Shown: one piece after another, positions 44,655 through 55,700 of the stretch
Layout of the letters: every line of letters begins with the position of its first letter
How positions within the stretch are numbered: the stretch's first letter is position 1
Assembly: GCA_022570795.1 (NCBI GenBank)
Contig: JAKUDP010000010.1
Coordinates: 496,001-560,000, forward strand
Length of the DNA stretch: 64,000 nt
Direction of reading: 5' to 3'
From: Sphaerulina vaccinii
Lineage: Eukaryota > Ascomycota > Dothideomycetes > Mycosphaerellales > Mycosphaerellaceae
Notes under the pieces: model-generated
The model's input: only the letters and a program-made list of their open reading frames with translations
Databases searched by the model: none
Told to the model about the DNA's origin: nothing
Program-made: the position numbers and the translations under genes

Positions 44655-46355
44655 ATGGCGCCACGACCCTCGCGTCAGCTTCTCGACAACCTCGCTTACC
44701 TTCTCTGCAGTCTGGATCCCTCAGAGCCCGAGTACCACGACCGAATCTGGAGAATCAACATGTCAGACAGGATTCAAGACTTCCTGCGAACGGCCAGGAC
44801 TGTGGAAGATGAGAGGTATTCGTCTTCTACTGAGATGTGCAAGCTGTTTTGTGCGTGCTGCCGAATCAAAGAAGAGTTGGGGCGCTACAAGAAGAACCTG
44901 TAAGCAAAGTCATTGGCAGAAGATGTCCTCCGCTGTGCTTGTTTTTCGAACTGCGCATGCACGCTGGCAATGCATGTGAAGACATTCTATCAAAAGACGT
45001 TTACTGACCTTCGTGCTACTCTAGGCAATCGGCACAAGATACCGTCACTCGAACCATGACAGAGATTGAGGTGGTCAAGACATATCTGCAGCAATGCCGC
45101 AATGAGCTGCGATGTGAACACTGGGCACTAAACGGACTCGGTCTCGAGCTAGACCAAGACATGGAGGATGCCAGCGAGCTAGAATTGCAGACCATGCTTG
45201 AAGACTTTGAGTCCTTCACGTATGTTCAACAAGAATCCCATGCTCTCGGGGGGCTCCCAGAACCGACTGACACGTTCCAGGACCGCATTCGAGAAGATGG
45301 CGTCCATCTATATCTTCCTGTATCAGACCTTTACAGGAGAGGTTTACAATTCCTCTATAACACGGCGAGCACGGGAGCTCGACGCTGTGTGGAATGGGCT
45401 CGACGGTCTAGAAGAGTGTTTACAATTCCTGTATAACACGGCGTCAGACGACCAGATTGTGGCGGCGGAGAATGAGAAACAGTGTCGTCGCCGAGTTCGA
45501 CTCGCGCATCACGACCATGCAGCTGAGGCGCAGCGTACGCTCGTGGCGAGTCCAACGGAGGAAAAAGGAGATGCCTCTCTGCCTGCGATACCTGAGCATG
45601 ATGTCGAACCAGTAGCGGCACTGAGGTCGCAGCTCGAGGAGGTGCTCGGTGTGAGCAGACCTGCCCATGCTGCTGCACCAAGCGTCGTTCAGGACGCTGC
45701 ACAGCATCAGAATCAGACCTTGGATCAGGCAACCTGTGCCCAAACAGAAGCAGACGATTTGACCATCACTGAGCAACGGTCGGACGAGCCAGCAATGCCA
45801 CTGGGCTTAGGCGGAAGTGGCCCGCTACCATCAAGCACTGTATCATTCAGCGCTGTGGAAGAGCGAGTTCATGGGCGCGCTCGCTTTGGGCGTGATGAGT
45901 ATGTTATAGGCGAGCCGGACGAGGGCACGCTGCAGTCAAGGCGGAACACCCAACTGCATCGAATCACTCGTAATGGTCGCAGCGTGCCACGGATCTTCAC
46001 CGGATCCTTCCATGAGCTCGAGCTCGGACTGGCAAGTCTTCATATCGGCACCACTGGCAGCTCATCGCCACTGGAATTGGCGCCCAGAACAGCTGCAACA
46101 GAGCCGATTATGATTCGAGATTTTGCAACGCCTAGTGGCACCGCACCTGTCACACCGATCGCAGCAAGCGTTCCTCCCAGTCCGCCGGCTCAGGCTCAGC
46201 GCCACTACGGCGTTCTGTCCGGCGAGGCTATGAGCGATCATCGGTATGGTGGCAGAAGTGGGATTCCTTGTGGTCGCTTCCACCTACGCTCGCAGACAGT
46301 CGCAGACCGCTCTCGCAGCAACTCAAGTCAGCGGCGGAGAGAGAACACGCTGTAA
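44655..46355 (+). CDS. Helical fungal protein of unknown function
   Basis: Exons 44655-44899, 45025-45219 and 45281-46355 encode 504 residues. The N-terminal 250 residues are predicted helical and partly coiled coil (LLDNLAYLLCSLDPSEPEYHDRI, MTEIEVVKTYLQQCRNELRC, ELDAVWNGLDGLEECLQFLY). The rest is low-complexity and acidic, then Ser, Pro and Arg-rich. No named domain is recognised. Intron 1 is 125 nt with GTAAGC and CTAG; intron 2 is 61 nt with GTATGT and TTCCAG. Exon 3 contains two copies of a 26-base sequence read in different frames (45342-45367 and 45418-45443), which could mark a recent duplication or an error in my model near that point. The gene ends 34 bp from the convergent coiled-coil gene. 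Confidence 0.6.
45342..45443 (+). repeat. 26-base near-perfect direct repeat inside a coding exon
   Basis: GTTTACAATTCCTCTATAAC plus ACGGCG (45342-45367) recurs at 45418-45443 with one change (CTC to CTG). The offset is 76 bases, not a multiple of three, so in the modelled frame the copies encode VYNSSITRR and CLQFLYNTA. Confidence 0.85.
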
Positions 46356-46389
46356 AGATTTGATCCATTTCATGTAGCATTAGTGATGC

Positions 46390-47763
46390 TCACGTGAGAC
46401 ACAACACTTTAGCTTTCACAACGACGTCTGGTGGACGAGCGTCGTCAGAATCATCGCCACGTTTTAGCACAAGAGGGAACATGGCGCCGCGTATCGAGGT
46501 CGAGGTATCACCATTCGTTGGTGGGACAGCTTCCATGCTGGCTGGATTAAATTGCGAACCGGACGCTGGCAGAATGGAATCGTATTCAGCACGCTGCACA
46601 CGAAACATGTGCGAGAGCGATACAAGTCGCTTGATGACAGCGTGCAATGGACAGGAGGGTGAGGCAGCAGGTTCCTCTATTCCAGTTAGAGAGCTCAATA
46701 CGCCAGATATCATGTCTGTCAATGCCCGAGTCGCAGACTCCACCGAGCTCTTGATGTCCGCGCTCTGCTTGAGTACTTCCAGTGTCGACGAACGCCAGAT
46801 GCTGTATGCAGAAGGAGATAGGATCGAACGCATGGTCCCAGATGCTTTTTGAACGTCTGCACGCCATGCTGGAAGGCCGAAAAGTAGAGGGTCGCTCCAG
46901 ACCTCCATTGTATAACAAGTGACAACAGCTTGAAGTGCTACTAGTCGCAAAGCAGGATCCCAAGGTTGAAAGAATGGTCGCAGATAGTCCAGATGCCTGG
47001 CATCCACGGCATTCTCAAGGCATGCCAGCATTTCTTCGGGAGTCTTGTCAATCTTGACACGACGGAACGAATTCACGATCCAATGTTGGATCTCAAAATA
47101 TAAGTGATCCATCTCTGTTGTGAGGCTCGAGTCAGGAACCTGAGTATCTGTTCGCGTGGCCATGGAGATACTTCGCTTGAGACTCAGCAGTTGCCTCTTG
47201 ATGTCCATGAATTCCACTTGCGACTGGTCTCTTTCCAGCATGAGCTTTCCACTTTGGCGTTCCATCTCTTTTCGCCACTCCCCATCTTGCTGTTGCAACT
47301 TCGCTTCCAATCTCTTGTTCTCTTTCTCGAGTCCGCTACATTTCTCTTTCAAGTCCTGCTTCAACTCGACTTCCGCATCAAGCTGCTCTTTTAGCTTGGC
47401 AATCTCCTCATCTCTGGCCTTTACAGCTACGGACTCCTGTTCTCGGTGTCTTTTCTCGAACCTAGCAGGACTCAAAGGCGTAGGGGCCACTCCATCACTG
47501 TGCAGCCCTTCAAATGTTGCTTTCAGATTGGCAATTTTTGGCGTAGTCCTCCTACGCCCCTCAGAGTTCGCCGGACTGACTGGTATGCCGTCTTTCGTGG
47601 GTGTTTTACCCACGACTTCCAATACAGTTTCGATTTGACTTCCACTGTTCAGCTCAGCTCCTTCAAAGGCGCGGAGCGACAAGTTCGCATCGGGCATCTC
47701 TCTGGTCTTGGTGTCCGACTCCAGGCTCGGTAGATCGCGCTTCACACTGCTCTCTTGGTCCAT
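46390..47763 (-). CDS. Coiled-coil protein of unknown function
   Basis: One exon encodes 457 residues from ATG 47763. The frame is open to 47787 but only with a GTG, and an upstream intron cannot be excluded. Residues about 110-200 form a strong coiled coil (EEIAKLKEQLDAEVELKQ, GLEKENKRLEAKLQQQ, MERQSGKLMLERDQSQVEF). A globular C-terminal region (about 215-400) has DHLYFEIQHWIVNSFRRVK, PEEMLACLENAVDARHL and WRADVQKASGTMRSILSPS, blocks that recur in large filamentous-ascomycete coiled-coil proteins whose function I do not know. A septal or cytoskeletal role is conceivable but not shown. It is divergent from the Hsp70-like gene, 596 bp away. Confidence 0.65.
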   Translation of the reverse strand: MDQESSVKRDLPSLESDTKTREMPDANLSLRAFEGAELNSGSQIETVLEVVGKTPTKDGIPVSPANSEGRRRTTPKIANLKATFEGLHSDGVAPTPLSPARFEKRHREQESVAVKARDEEIAKLKEQLDAEVELKQDLKEKCSGLEKENKRLEAKLQQQDGEWRKEMERQSGKLMLERDQSQVEFMDIKRQLLSLKRSISMATRTDTQVPDSSLTTEMDHLYFEIQHWIVNSFRRVKIDKTPEEMLACLENAVDARHLDYLRPFFQPWDPALRLVALQAVVTCYTMEVWSDPLLFGLPAWRADVQKASGTMRSILSPSAYSIWRSSTLEVLKQSADIKSSVESATRALTDMISGVLSSLTGIEEPAASPSCPLHAVIKRLVSLSHMFRVQRAEYDSILPASGSQFNPASMEAVPPTNGDTSTSIRGAMFPLVLKRGDDSDDARPPDVVVKAKVLCLT

Positions 47764-48359
47764 CACCTCTCGTGAGCGGTCCAGCACATACTATCACACA
47801 GCAAGCTCGACATTCTTGTATGGCGCGTGCGCAGTGTTGCAGAGTTGAAACCACAATGCCCAAGATCTGATACCGAACATAGCCTGTTTCGAATTATAAG
47901 TCAAGATACCAATAACCTCTCTGCTTTCCTGCTGAGATGGCCATCATACAAGGACCGCTGGCGCAGGAAGGTTTCACTTCACCGCGAGTGGTGCAGCTTC
48001 GGGTGAGATGAAGATGCTGGGAAAGTGGAGAGGGTGGACCTCGTTCACGCGCCGACCAGCTTTGACTTCCCGCTTGTGCGCGTTGGCGACCGACTGACCT
48101 CTGCATCTCCCAATGCGACCTCATCTTGTCATCGAGACTGCTTAGAACGACTCACACGACAGCTGATAACCAGAGGCAGTCCTGGCCCCTAGGTGGAGTC
48201 AGCGAGCTAGACCGTGATCAAGATCATCTAATGATTGACCGCTGCAAGGCACGCGCAGTGAGAACGTAATGATCCAGCGTCCCAGGCTCCGACATAGGAC
48301 ATGAGAACAAGTCCAACAGGAACCAATGCAGTACGAGGCCCTTGGTTGAACCATCTGCA
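47764..48359. promoter_or_regulatory. Divergent promoter region (coiled-coil / Hsp70-like)
   Basis: Both flanking genes start outward. Short frames without motifs only; no TATA box assigned. Confidence 0.45.
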
Positions 48360-50589
48360 ATGGAGAATGCAACGTCCAGTCTGGCCGCTCTCTCGGTTCG
48401 TGAACCGGAGATACTGGAGAATAGAGGCGACCAGCTTGTAGTAGGCATTGACTTTGGAACGACTTACTCAGGTGTAGCAACGGCATACAGCGTACGTCGA
48501 TACACTGCGAGTTGACTGTGTTCCCGGAGGGCTGATTGCGATGATAGGCTACTCCGGACGATATAGACGTTGTCAAGTCTTGGCCAGGAGGTTCGTACAA
48601 TCAAGCTAGCATTAGCTGTCGCAAGCACATAAACTGAGGCCATCGACCACGCAGGTAATGGCATCACCTCCGACAAAGTCGCAACTGAACTGGCGTATCT
48701 CCCTGATTCAGATGGAACGGGCCATCGCATCGCTTGGGGCTCCCAGCTCAAGCCTGATGAACCACGTCTTCGTTGCATCAAGCTCTTCCTGGGTGGAACA
48801 AATCAGCGACTACCGCACTTCGTAAGCCCCTATGAGACAGCGGCACACCTTCGAAAATGTGGTCGGACTGTGCTGGATGCGGTTTCTGATTACTTGACCA
48901 AGATCTACGAGCACGCGCTGGAGGGCCTGACAAGGAGATATGGCGAGAGCTTCATGGATATAACGCCGGTCGCCTTCATCCTCACCGTCCCAGCTGTCTG
49001 GTCTGAAGCAGCAAAGAGTACGACTTTGCAAGCCGCAAAGACAGCTGGCCTGCATAACGTAAGGCTAATATCCGAGCCAGAGGCGGCAGCGGTGTACACT
49101 CTGAAGACAAGCCCACCAAACAGTCTGAAAGTAGGAGACACCTACGTGGTCTGCGACGCAGGTGGCGGAACTGTAGACCTGATCTCGTACACAGTAACAC
49201 AAACATCACCTCTACAGATTGAGGAGAGCAACGTTGGCAGTGGAGGTCTCTGTGGTTCTGCAATGCTAAATTACCGCTTCGAGGATGCAGTGCGTGTACG
49301 TCTGGGCGACGAGCAGTACAGCAATATGCGAGAAAAGAAGCCGAAGACATGGAACATGGCTTTGAAATATTTCGAGGAATACGTAAAGCGCAACTTCAGT
49401 GAAGACGCACAAGAGGAGATCAATGTCCCCCTTCCAGGACTCCCTGACTCTGAGGCTGCTGGTATGTACTTCGCCGAACGATGACACTAGTCTCTGCTGA
49501 CCGCTCCAGGTATCGATAGTGGGTTTCTGGTCATGTCTGCTGAAGAGATCAAAGCTATCTTCGGGCCAGTCACGTCCGAAGTCATCGCCCTGGTGAACGA
49601 CCAAGTGGACGCAATACGAGCAAAAGGTAGCACAGTGTCGGGTATACTATTGGTAAGAGCTGATGTGACCGCCCATGCAGAGCTCTCGACAGGCTGCGCC
49701 CAAACATATGGCTCTTCACTGACAGTGGCCAGGTGGGCGGCTTCGGGCAGTCGGATTATTTGTATCAAGAGCTTAAGCGGCGCTTCAACGAGCCTCCACC
49801 ACCAGTATACACAACAAAGCCTACTCACGCAGCCGCGGAGGCGCCTCAACAGGCAATTGAAGTGCTTCAGCCAAGGCATGCGTGGACCGCAGTCGTCAGA
49901 GGTGCTGTGATGAGAGGACTCGAAGGCAGCCTTGTGGCGAAGCGGCAAGCACGTTGCCACTACGGCACCAGTTATGCGACTGTTTTCGATGAAAGTAAGC
50001 ATCCTGAGGCTGATCGATACTGGTCGCCTCTCTGGGAACGTTGGATGATTTCAGACAGGATGCAGTGGCACCTAAGCAAGGTAAAGGCATTCCCTTAAAG
50101 AATATCTCAGACAGCACTAAGGATATCTGCAGGGAACACTCATATCGGCAGGCGAACCCATCTCCTTCCACTATACGAGAAATTTCCGACCTGGCCAGTC
50201 TCTGTTAGTCGAAGATGAGCTTATTGCCTGCGATGCAGACGAGGCACCCGAAGCATATAATGCTAGCCTTCGTAGTCTTTGTACACTTACTACCGATCTG
50301 AGTGCAGTGCCGCAAGGTGAGAGATCTGCACTGTCTAATTTCATGGCCATCATGCTGATATCGGACCTTTCAGGACTGTTCACTCGGCTAACGACCACGA
50401 GAGGCGCCGAGTTCCTGAACCTCGACTTCGAGTTACGCATGTATATGGAGACAGGCCTAGTGTTTGAGCTTAGAGTCGACGGGACGAAATATGGTGAGTA
50501 CCAACGATTGTAAGCTAAGATACAACATCGACCATCCACTGACTACTCTTGAACGAACTTCAGGCAGTGTCCAGGCAGATTTTCATTAA
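48360..50589 (+). CDS. Hsp70-like ATPase (HSPA12-type fungal family), seven exons
   Basis: Exons 48360-48491, 48548-48590, 48655-49461, 49510-49652, 49733-50080, 50133-50493 and 50564-50589 sum to 619 codons. The actin-like fold motifs are intact: phosphate-1 VVGIDFGTTYSGVA, TVPAVWSEAAK, phosphate-2 VVCDAGGGTVDLISY and adenosine motif ILLVGGFGQSDYL, the last restored across intron 4. There is no substrate-binding beta domain of canonical Hsp70; the C-terminal part is divergent, as in the HSPA12-like proteins abundant in filamentous fungi. These are ATPases of unclear role, sometimes near heterokaryon-incompatibility genes, but none is seen here. Exon 2 is 43 nt and exon 7 is 26 nt; intron 2 has an unusual donor, GTTCGT. 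Confidence 0.85.
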
Positions 50590-50813
50590 GCCAATGTGCT
50601 TGCGAGCCTCAGAAGCTGGGTGGCTGCGACCAGGATTGCACTCTAGCCTTCCATCTTTTCTCCTTGCAGTCCCTCCACAGATGAAACCTTGCGTATCCAA
50701 AAACCACGCGAACTGAACGCTAGAAACGCAAACAAACAACCGACCGATCCTGAAACAGTGCCGCAGATGTCGAAGCTAGCACGTTACGATCATTGAGCTG
50801 AACTTCTGCGTCT

Positions 50814-51770
50814 CTATCCATCGACCTCTTCGCCATCGAAACCCATATACTCGTCTGCGTCGACGTTCTCCTCTTCAGCGACCTGCCTTGCGCAATTGGA
50901 ACCTGATACGCCGCAGAATCCGAAGCGGGGATGCGCAGTTTGTAGGATGTTCGAAGATGTGCGTGTTGGCTCAATGGTGGTTGCCGAGACTACTGTCGTT
51001 GTGTCTGTGAGATGCTCCGGCGCGCTGGCTTGGGATAGCTGAGACTGTGTGCTAGCTTCGGCGGTCGTGGAGGTCAATGTGCTGGACGTGATGGATGTTG
51101 TTGAGATCTCAAGAGAGCTCGAGCTGCTTTGCAAGGACGTACTGCTGCTTGACCTCGATGCTGATGTCGTGACTGTTGAGATCGACAGGCTGGTCAAAGT
51201 GTCCGTAGCTTGCGATGCTGCTGTGACAATCTGGACATCTGGGCTGGTGACGGTAATGGTAACGATCGGTACGGACACTTCAGGTGTCGGTGTGACTGTT
51301 ACGTATACAGTCATTGGGATGATCGCCGTGGGGAGGTTCGAGGCTGTAACGGGAGCCATGCTGAACGAGCTCTCTGCTCGGCGCGTCTGCATCGTAATTG
51401 TCTTCGGAAAGGTTAGCAGGAGTTCTGTTTGATTGATATAGGAGAGGGCAGTGCTCACTTCTTGCTCGGAGTTCGCGTCGCGAAGGATATACACCAAGCC
51501 CAGAGGCAGTGCAATAGCGCAAAGGGAGAAGAGTATGGTGCCGATGATCAAGTACTCTCGCTTCATGCACTCTCTTCTGCCGCGCTTTGGGTCCTCGACA
51601 AGATCGAAAGGACTCAGGTTGACCTGGCTTTCGGCTTCGCCAAATTTGCGTAAGTTCTGGTTGAGGGTTTGTTCGTATGTGGGGAGAAATGTGTTGCGTC
51701 GAGCGATGTAAGCTGGCTCTGGGAATGAGTCGCAGGCGTTCGGCCTCTTCTCGATGTCTGCGTCGAACAT
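50814..51770 (-). CDS. Single-pass membrane protein with Ser/Thr-rich region and C-terminal C-x3-G-x2-C motif
   Basis: The frame encodes 318 residues without a signal peptide. An N-terminal cytosolic part of about 75 residues precedes one transmembrane helix (YLIIGTILFSLCAIALPLGL). The outer region has Thr/Val-rich repeats (VYVTVTPTPEVSVPIVTITV) and a long Ser/Thr mucin-like stretch, then the C-terminal PRFGFCGVSGSNCARQ and an acidic tail. Such architecture fits cell-wall stress sensors or O-mannosylated surface proteins. A 72-nt in-frame intron may lie at 51458-51387 (GTGAGC donor, GCTAAC branch, GCAG acceptor); removing it would shorten the protein to 294 residues, joining SEQE to TRRAES. 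I cannot decide without transcripts. No family name is recognised. Confidence 0.65.
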   Translation of the reverse strand: MFDADIEKRPNACDSFPEPAYIARRNTFLPTYEQTLNQNLRKFGEAESQVNLSPFDLVEDPKRGRRECMKREYLIIGTILFSLCAIALPLGLVYILRDANSEQEVSTALSYINQTELLLTFPKTITMQTRRAESSFSMAPVTASNLPTAIIPMTVYVTVTPTPEVSVPIVTITVTSPDVQIVTAASQATDTLTSLSISTVTTSASRSSSSTSLQSSSSSLEISTTSITSSTLTSTTAEASTQSQLSQASAPEHLTDTTTVVSATTIEPTRTSSNILQTAHPRFGFCGVSGSNCARQVAEEENVDADEYMGFDGEEVDG

Positions 51771-52717
51771 TTGCCCAGCTTATTGTATGGTGCAGAGCGT
51801 GTCGTGTCAGGTCTCGGGTATGTCTCAAACGCGATTGGAAGGTTGGTCAAGAGCTTGGTCCGGCGGTAATGGTAGTGTGCTGACTGAATGATGGTGTGAT
51901 GGAGGTTGTGGAGAGCAGAGCAGAGAGCGTGAAGAAATAGCAAGAGGTGTTTTCATCTATACATCCTATGACTATTGACGACACGGAGTCGTTTATAGAG
52001 GATGAATAGCTTGAAAAGAGCACTTCACTCGCCGTGGCACGTCAATAGTGACAATAAACCCCTATTGACGATTTTGACGTTGGGCTCATTGAGTGTGCTC
52101 CAGTGCTCTAGGCATACACCACAAGCTGTGCAGAGGTGCCAACGCAAATGTGTCTCGTTTTCCCCGCGCGTAAGATAGCGGGTACCATCTTGCCTGCTGG
52201 TTAGATGAAGTCGAATTTGTCGTTCCCGTGAGGTTGGCCTTGGACAGACTTCACTTTCTTCCTGACGGACATCTCGCCGCTGTCGTCGCCTGAGTTCTGA
52301 GTTCTGCAGTACTTCCACCGAGCCTGGCGATCATCAGCTTTGTGAGGAACACAAGCAGCACAAGCAGATGCGAAGTACGCCTGGTGGTCGGGAAGTCTTG
52401 AATCTGCTCGCTGCAAACGGACAGCAGCCAAGGACATCGCAGCCAAGCAGCGGCATGCGCTTATACGATCTAAGTCTGCGTTTCTGATCAGGCCTTGAAT
52501 ATCTTGTTGTTGTTGTGATGTGATGAAGATGGTGTGTAGTTTGGTCCTGAGAGTGCAAGTTGGTGGCTTGGTGGTAAGAACGAACAAGGGTAGGAGTTGA
52601 GTCCGCCAGGTTTTGGAAGCGAGAAACGCGAGTCAACCTCTCAGCCATACAATACCTTGTTCTTGCCTTGTTTCCTTCTCCTCGACATCTCCCTTCAGTC
52701 CACGCCCTCCATACCGA
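51771..52717. promoter_or_regulatory. Divergent interval between Ser/Thr membrane protein and AAA ATPase
   Basis: Apart from the doubtful small minus frame at 52201-52437, I see no gene. The stretch before 52718 is pyrimidine-rich, as expected for a fungal leader. Confidence 0.45.
52201..52437 (-). CDS. Possible small protein, 78 residues, doubtful
   Basis: From ATG 52437 a frame runs MSLAAVRLQRADSRLPDHQ, contains two Cys (ACAACVPHK) and ends basic then acidic-aromatic (VRKKVKSVQG; GNDKFDFI). Upstream sequence looks like a leader with CAACAACAACAA. There is no recognisable family. It could be a small gene or chance. Confidence 0.2.
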   Translation of the reverse strand: MSLAAVRLQRADSRLPDHQAYFASACAACVPHKADDRQARWKYCRTQNSGDDSGEMSVRKKVKSVQGQPHGNDKFDFI

Positions 52718-55700
52718 ATGCGCTGCATTGCGCGCCAGAGCGCTCGCTTGGCCAGGACGAACAGTCGAGTTCGAGCAGCTTCCCAATCACGATTTAGTCT
52801 CCCATCACCACAACCACAGCAACAATCAGCTTCTCGAAGCTTTGGCAGCACTGCTCGACGGCACACAGAGAATCGCGGCCCGAATCCTCCTTCAGATGAT
52901 CATCAGGACTCTCTGGATAGGCGGACTGAGGAGCAGAGAGCGCGCGATCGCGATGCAACACCGGTGACAAAGGAAGGCGATGTTGCAGACAGTACAGCTG
53001 CCACCGATGGCACCCGCAAGTCCAAGTTAACAGGCAAGACGTTTAGACAGAGAAAGAAGGCAGCGCAGACTACCAATATACCAAAGCCACCGCCAATCCC
53101 CGACTGGTTCTTGGAGCATAATGTCAAATTCTTTGTGGAAACCGTGAAGCCGAACAGAAAGGCGCAGAGTGCTCAGGTACTACGCTGCGTGGACAGAGAT
53201 ACTGGCCATACCCTCTTCACACTGCCATACTATGAGGCATGGTCTGTGCCTGGATTGAAGCCAGAGACGACAGCCGGACGACCAGCAAAGGATGGCTCTT
53301 CCTTGGCTAAGAAGCCCTTGGAGCAGAACTACTTTGACCACAAATTTGTTGCTCCAGAGAAGACTGCCACCTCTGCCAGCGAGCAACGAGCTAGCAAGAT
53401 CATTGTGCCCCCGTCAGACGAGCCATACGGGGACGTCAATCCACATGCTCTGCTACGATGGTCCATACTACAAGCAGAAACTGCTGTCAGCGCTGCATTT
53501 TCAGTCGCAAAGAACGCCCCTAGCGTTTCTTCGCAAGCGGCATCGAGGTTGGATCTGTCATTGTCCTGTAAAGACCAGGACTCTCACGCTTCGATGGACG
53601 AGTTCGTGGAAGATCTGGCTATGTTGTCCGAGGCGAATGTCATACGGCTCGATGCCAACGACTTCGCCGATCTGAGTGCTGATTATGTTGGCCAGGGCTC
53701 AGACTCGCCCGGATCGTTCTCAAATCTGGCCTACGATGTATTTGGCGAATTGAGATCTCATACTATGTCTTCAGCTCGCAGAGTTGAAGAAGACGACGAC
53801 GAAGCCTTTGACGAAGATGAGATGGATGAAGATGAGGACGAGGACGACCGTCGTCCAAGTGGCATGAGCAACCTGTCCTGGGGCCTGGACAGTCTAAGGA
53901 AGAGGCTCATGAACGGCCGTTACGAGCTTGGTCAAGCATTGGACAGAGCCGGTCCTGGAGACATTATTGTGGACATGGATCCACGATATTCGAAGTCACT
54001 CAGTCCCTTTGGTGGCCCGGGGTCTCGTGATGAGCAAGAGTACGACGAAGCTCGCTTGTCCAGCTTGCTTGACCACATTCTCGATGCACCCCTGCAGAGC
54101 CGCGGCGGCAGTCTACAGCGGAGATACAATCTGCATGCAGCTGGGGCGGCAAATCAAGTGGATACAGCCAAGACTGAGAACGCGTCCCAGCAGGCTCTAT
54201 GGCGAATGTGGCGATCCAGTGCTGGTTGCTGGAGACCTGATGTTGCTGGTCTCATCGCATCTCAGATCAATGGAGCGTCGCAGACGAGCACCGTAGAGGA
54301 ATCTCCATTGGCTCTTGAGCCGTCCGCTACAGAGTCAGTGACCGCATCTTCCGGTGTGAGCACGAAGCGCACCATTGTCCACGTTCGCGACCTGCGTGAC
54401 ATCGCCAACTCGCGCATGGGCGATGGAATTATACGAAGGCTTGTGTCTGTGGTACAAAAGCGGCGACGAGCAGGTCAACAGATCGTTATCGTGGGCTCAT
54501 CATGCTACGAACCTTCTAGTTTTGCTGCTGTATCACGAGCTCTCGACGACTTCATAACTGTGTCTATCCCGGCAGTGTTCCGCATGTCGAAGCATGATCA
54601 AGTCAATTTCAAGCCCTCTCAGCCAACGAATGATAATGAAACAACGCCACCGTCCAGTCGTATCCTGGAAATTAACCTGCGCCACATACAGCGCATGTTG
54701 AGCAGCCTGCGTCCAGGTCACACAGTTGATCTTTTCACTGAAAGCTCCCAACGTCAACTCAGATTTGGTGACGATGTTTTGGGCAAGAAGGTCATGTCGT
54801 TCGACATGATTCAACGCATAGTACTAACGGCCATTGGACTTTCTGAGGTGCATGCTGTTTCTGAACACATCAACGCCAGCCACGTGGGCCTTGCAACCAT
54901 GATCACAAAGCAAGCAGCACAAACCGAGCGCGACTGGGCAGACTACCAACGTCAGAAAGGAATCAAGGGACCATTCCCTGATCTCAATGTAGACTCAGAA
55001 GGGACAGCATCGAAGAAAACATCCACGATCGAAAGCATAAAGAAGGATCTGAACCAGCATGAGAGTAGGCTATTGCCTGGTGTCGTCGATGCTGAGAATA
55101 TCAAAGCTGGATTTGGCCAAGTTCATGCACCTCCCGAGACTATAGAAGCGCTGAAGACTCTCACCTCTTTGTCTTTGCTACGGCCCGACGCTTTCAGATA
55201 TGGTGTACTTGCCGCAGATAGACTGCCCGGTTTGATGCTTTACGGACCTCCAGGCACCGGCAAGACTTTACTTGCCAAAGCTGTCGCGAAGGAAAGTGGT
55301 GCTACTGTGCTCGAGATTAGCGGCGCACAAATCTACGAAAAGTATGTCGGTGAGGGCGAGAAAATGGTACGAGCAGTGTTCAGCCTGGCTAAAAAGCTGT
55401 CGCCCTGTATCGTCTTCATCGACGAGGCAGATGCAATCTTCGGCAGTCGCAGTAACGCTGGTAACAGAAACACGCATCGCGAGATCATCAACCAGTTCCT
55501 CCGCGAGTGGGATGGTATGGATATGCACAATGTGTTCATCATGGTTGCCAGTAATCGTCCGTTTGACCTTGATGATGCAGTGTTGCGAAGACTACCACGA
55601 AGGCTGCTAGTCGACCTGCCAGTCGCCAAAGACCGGGAATCCATCTTGAAGATACACCTCCACGATGAGGTGCTCGACGACACAGTAGACCTCTCGAGAT

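Noticed and set aside
52613..52717. N-terminal extension of the AAA ATPase
   Set aside because: It starts at TTG; the ATG at 52718 gives a clean mitochondrial presequence.
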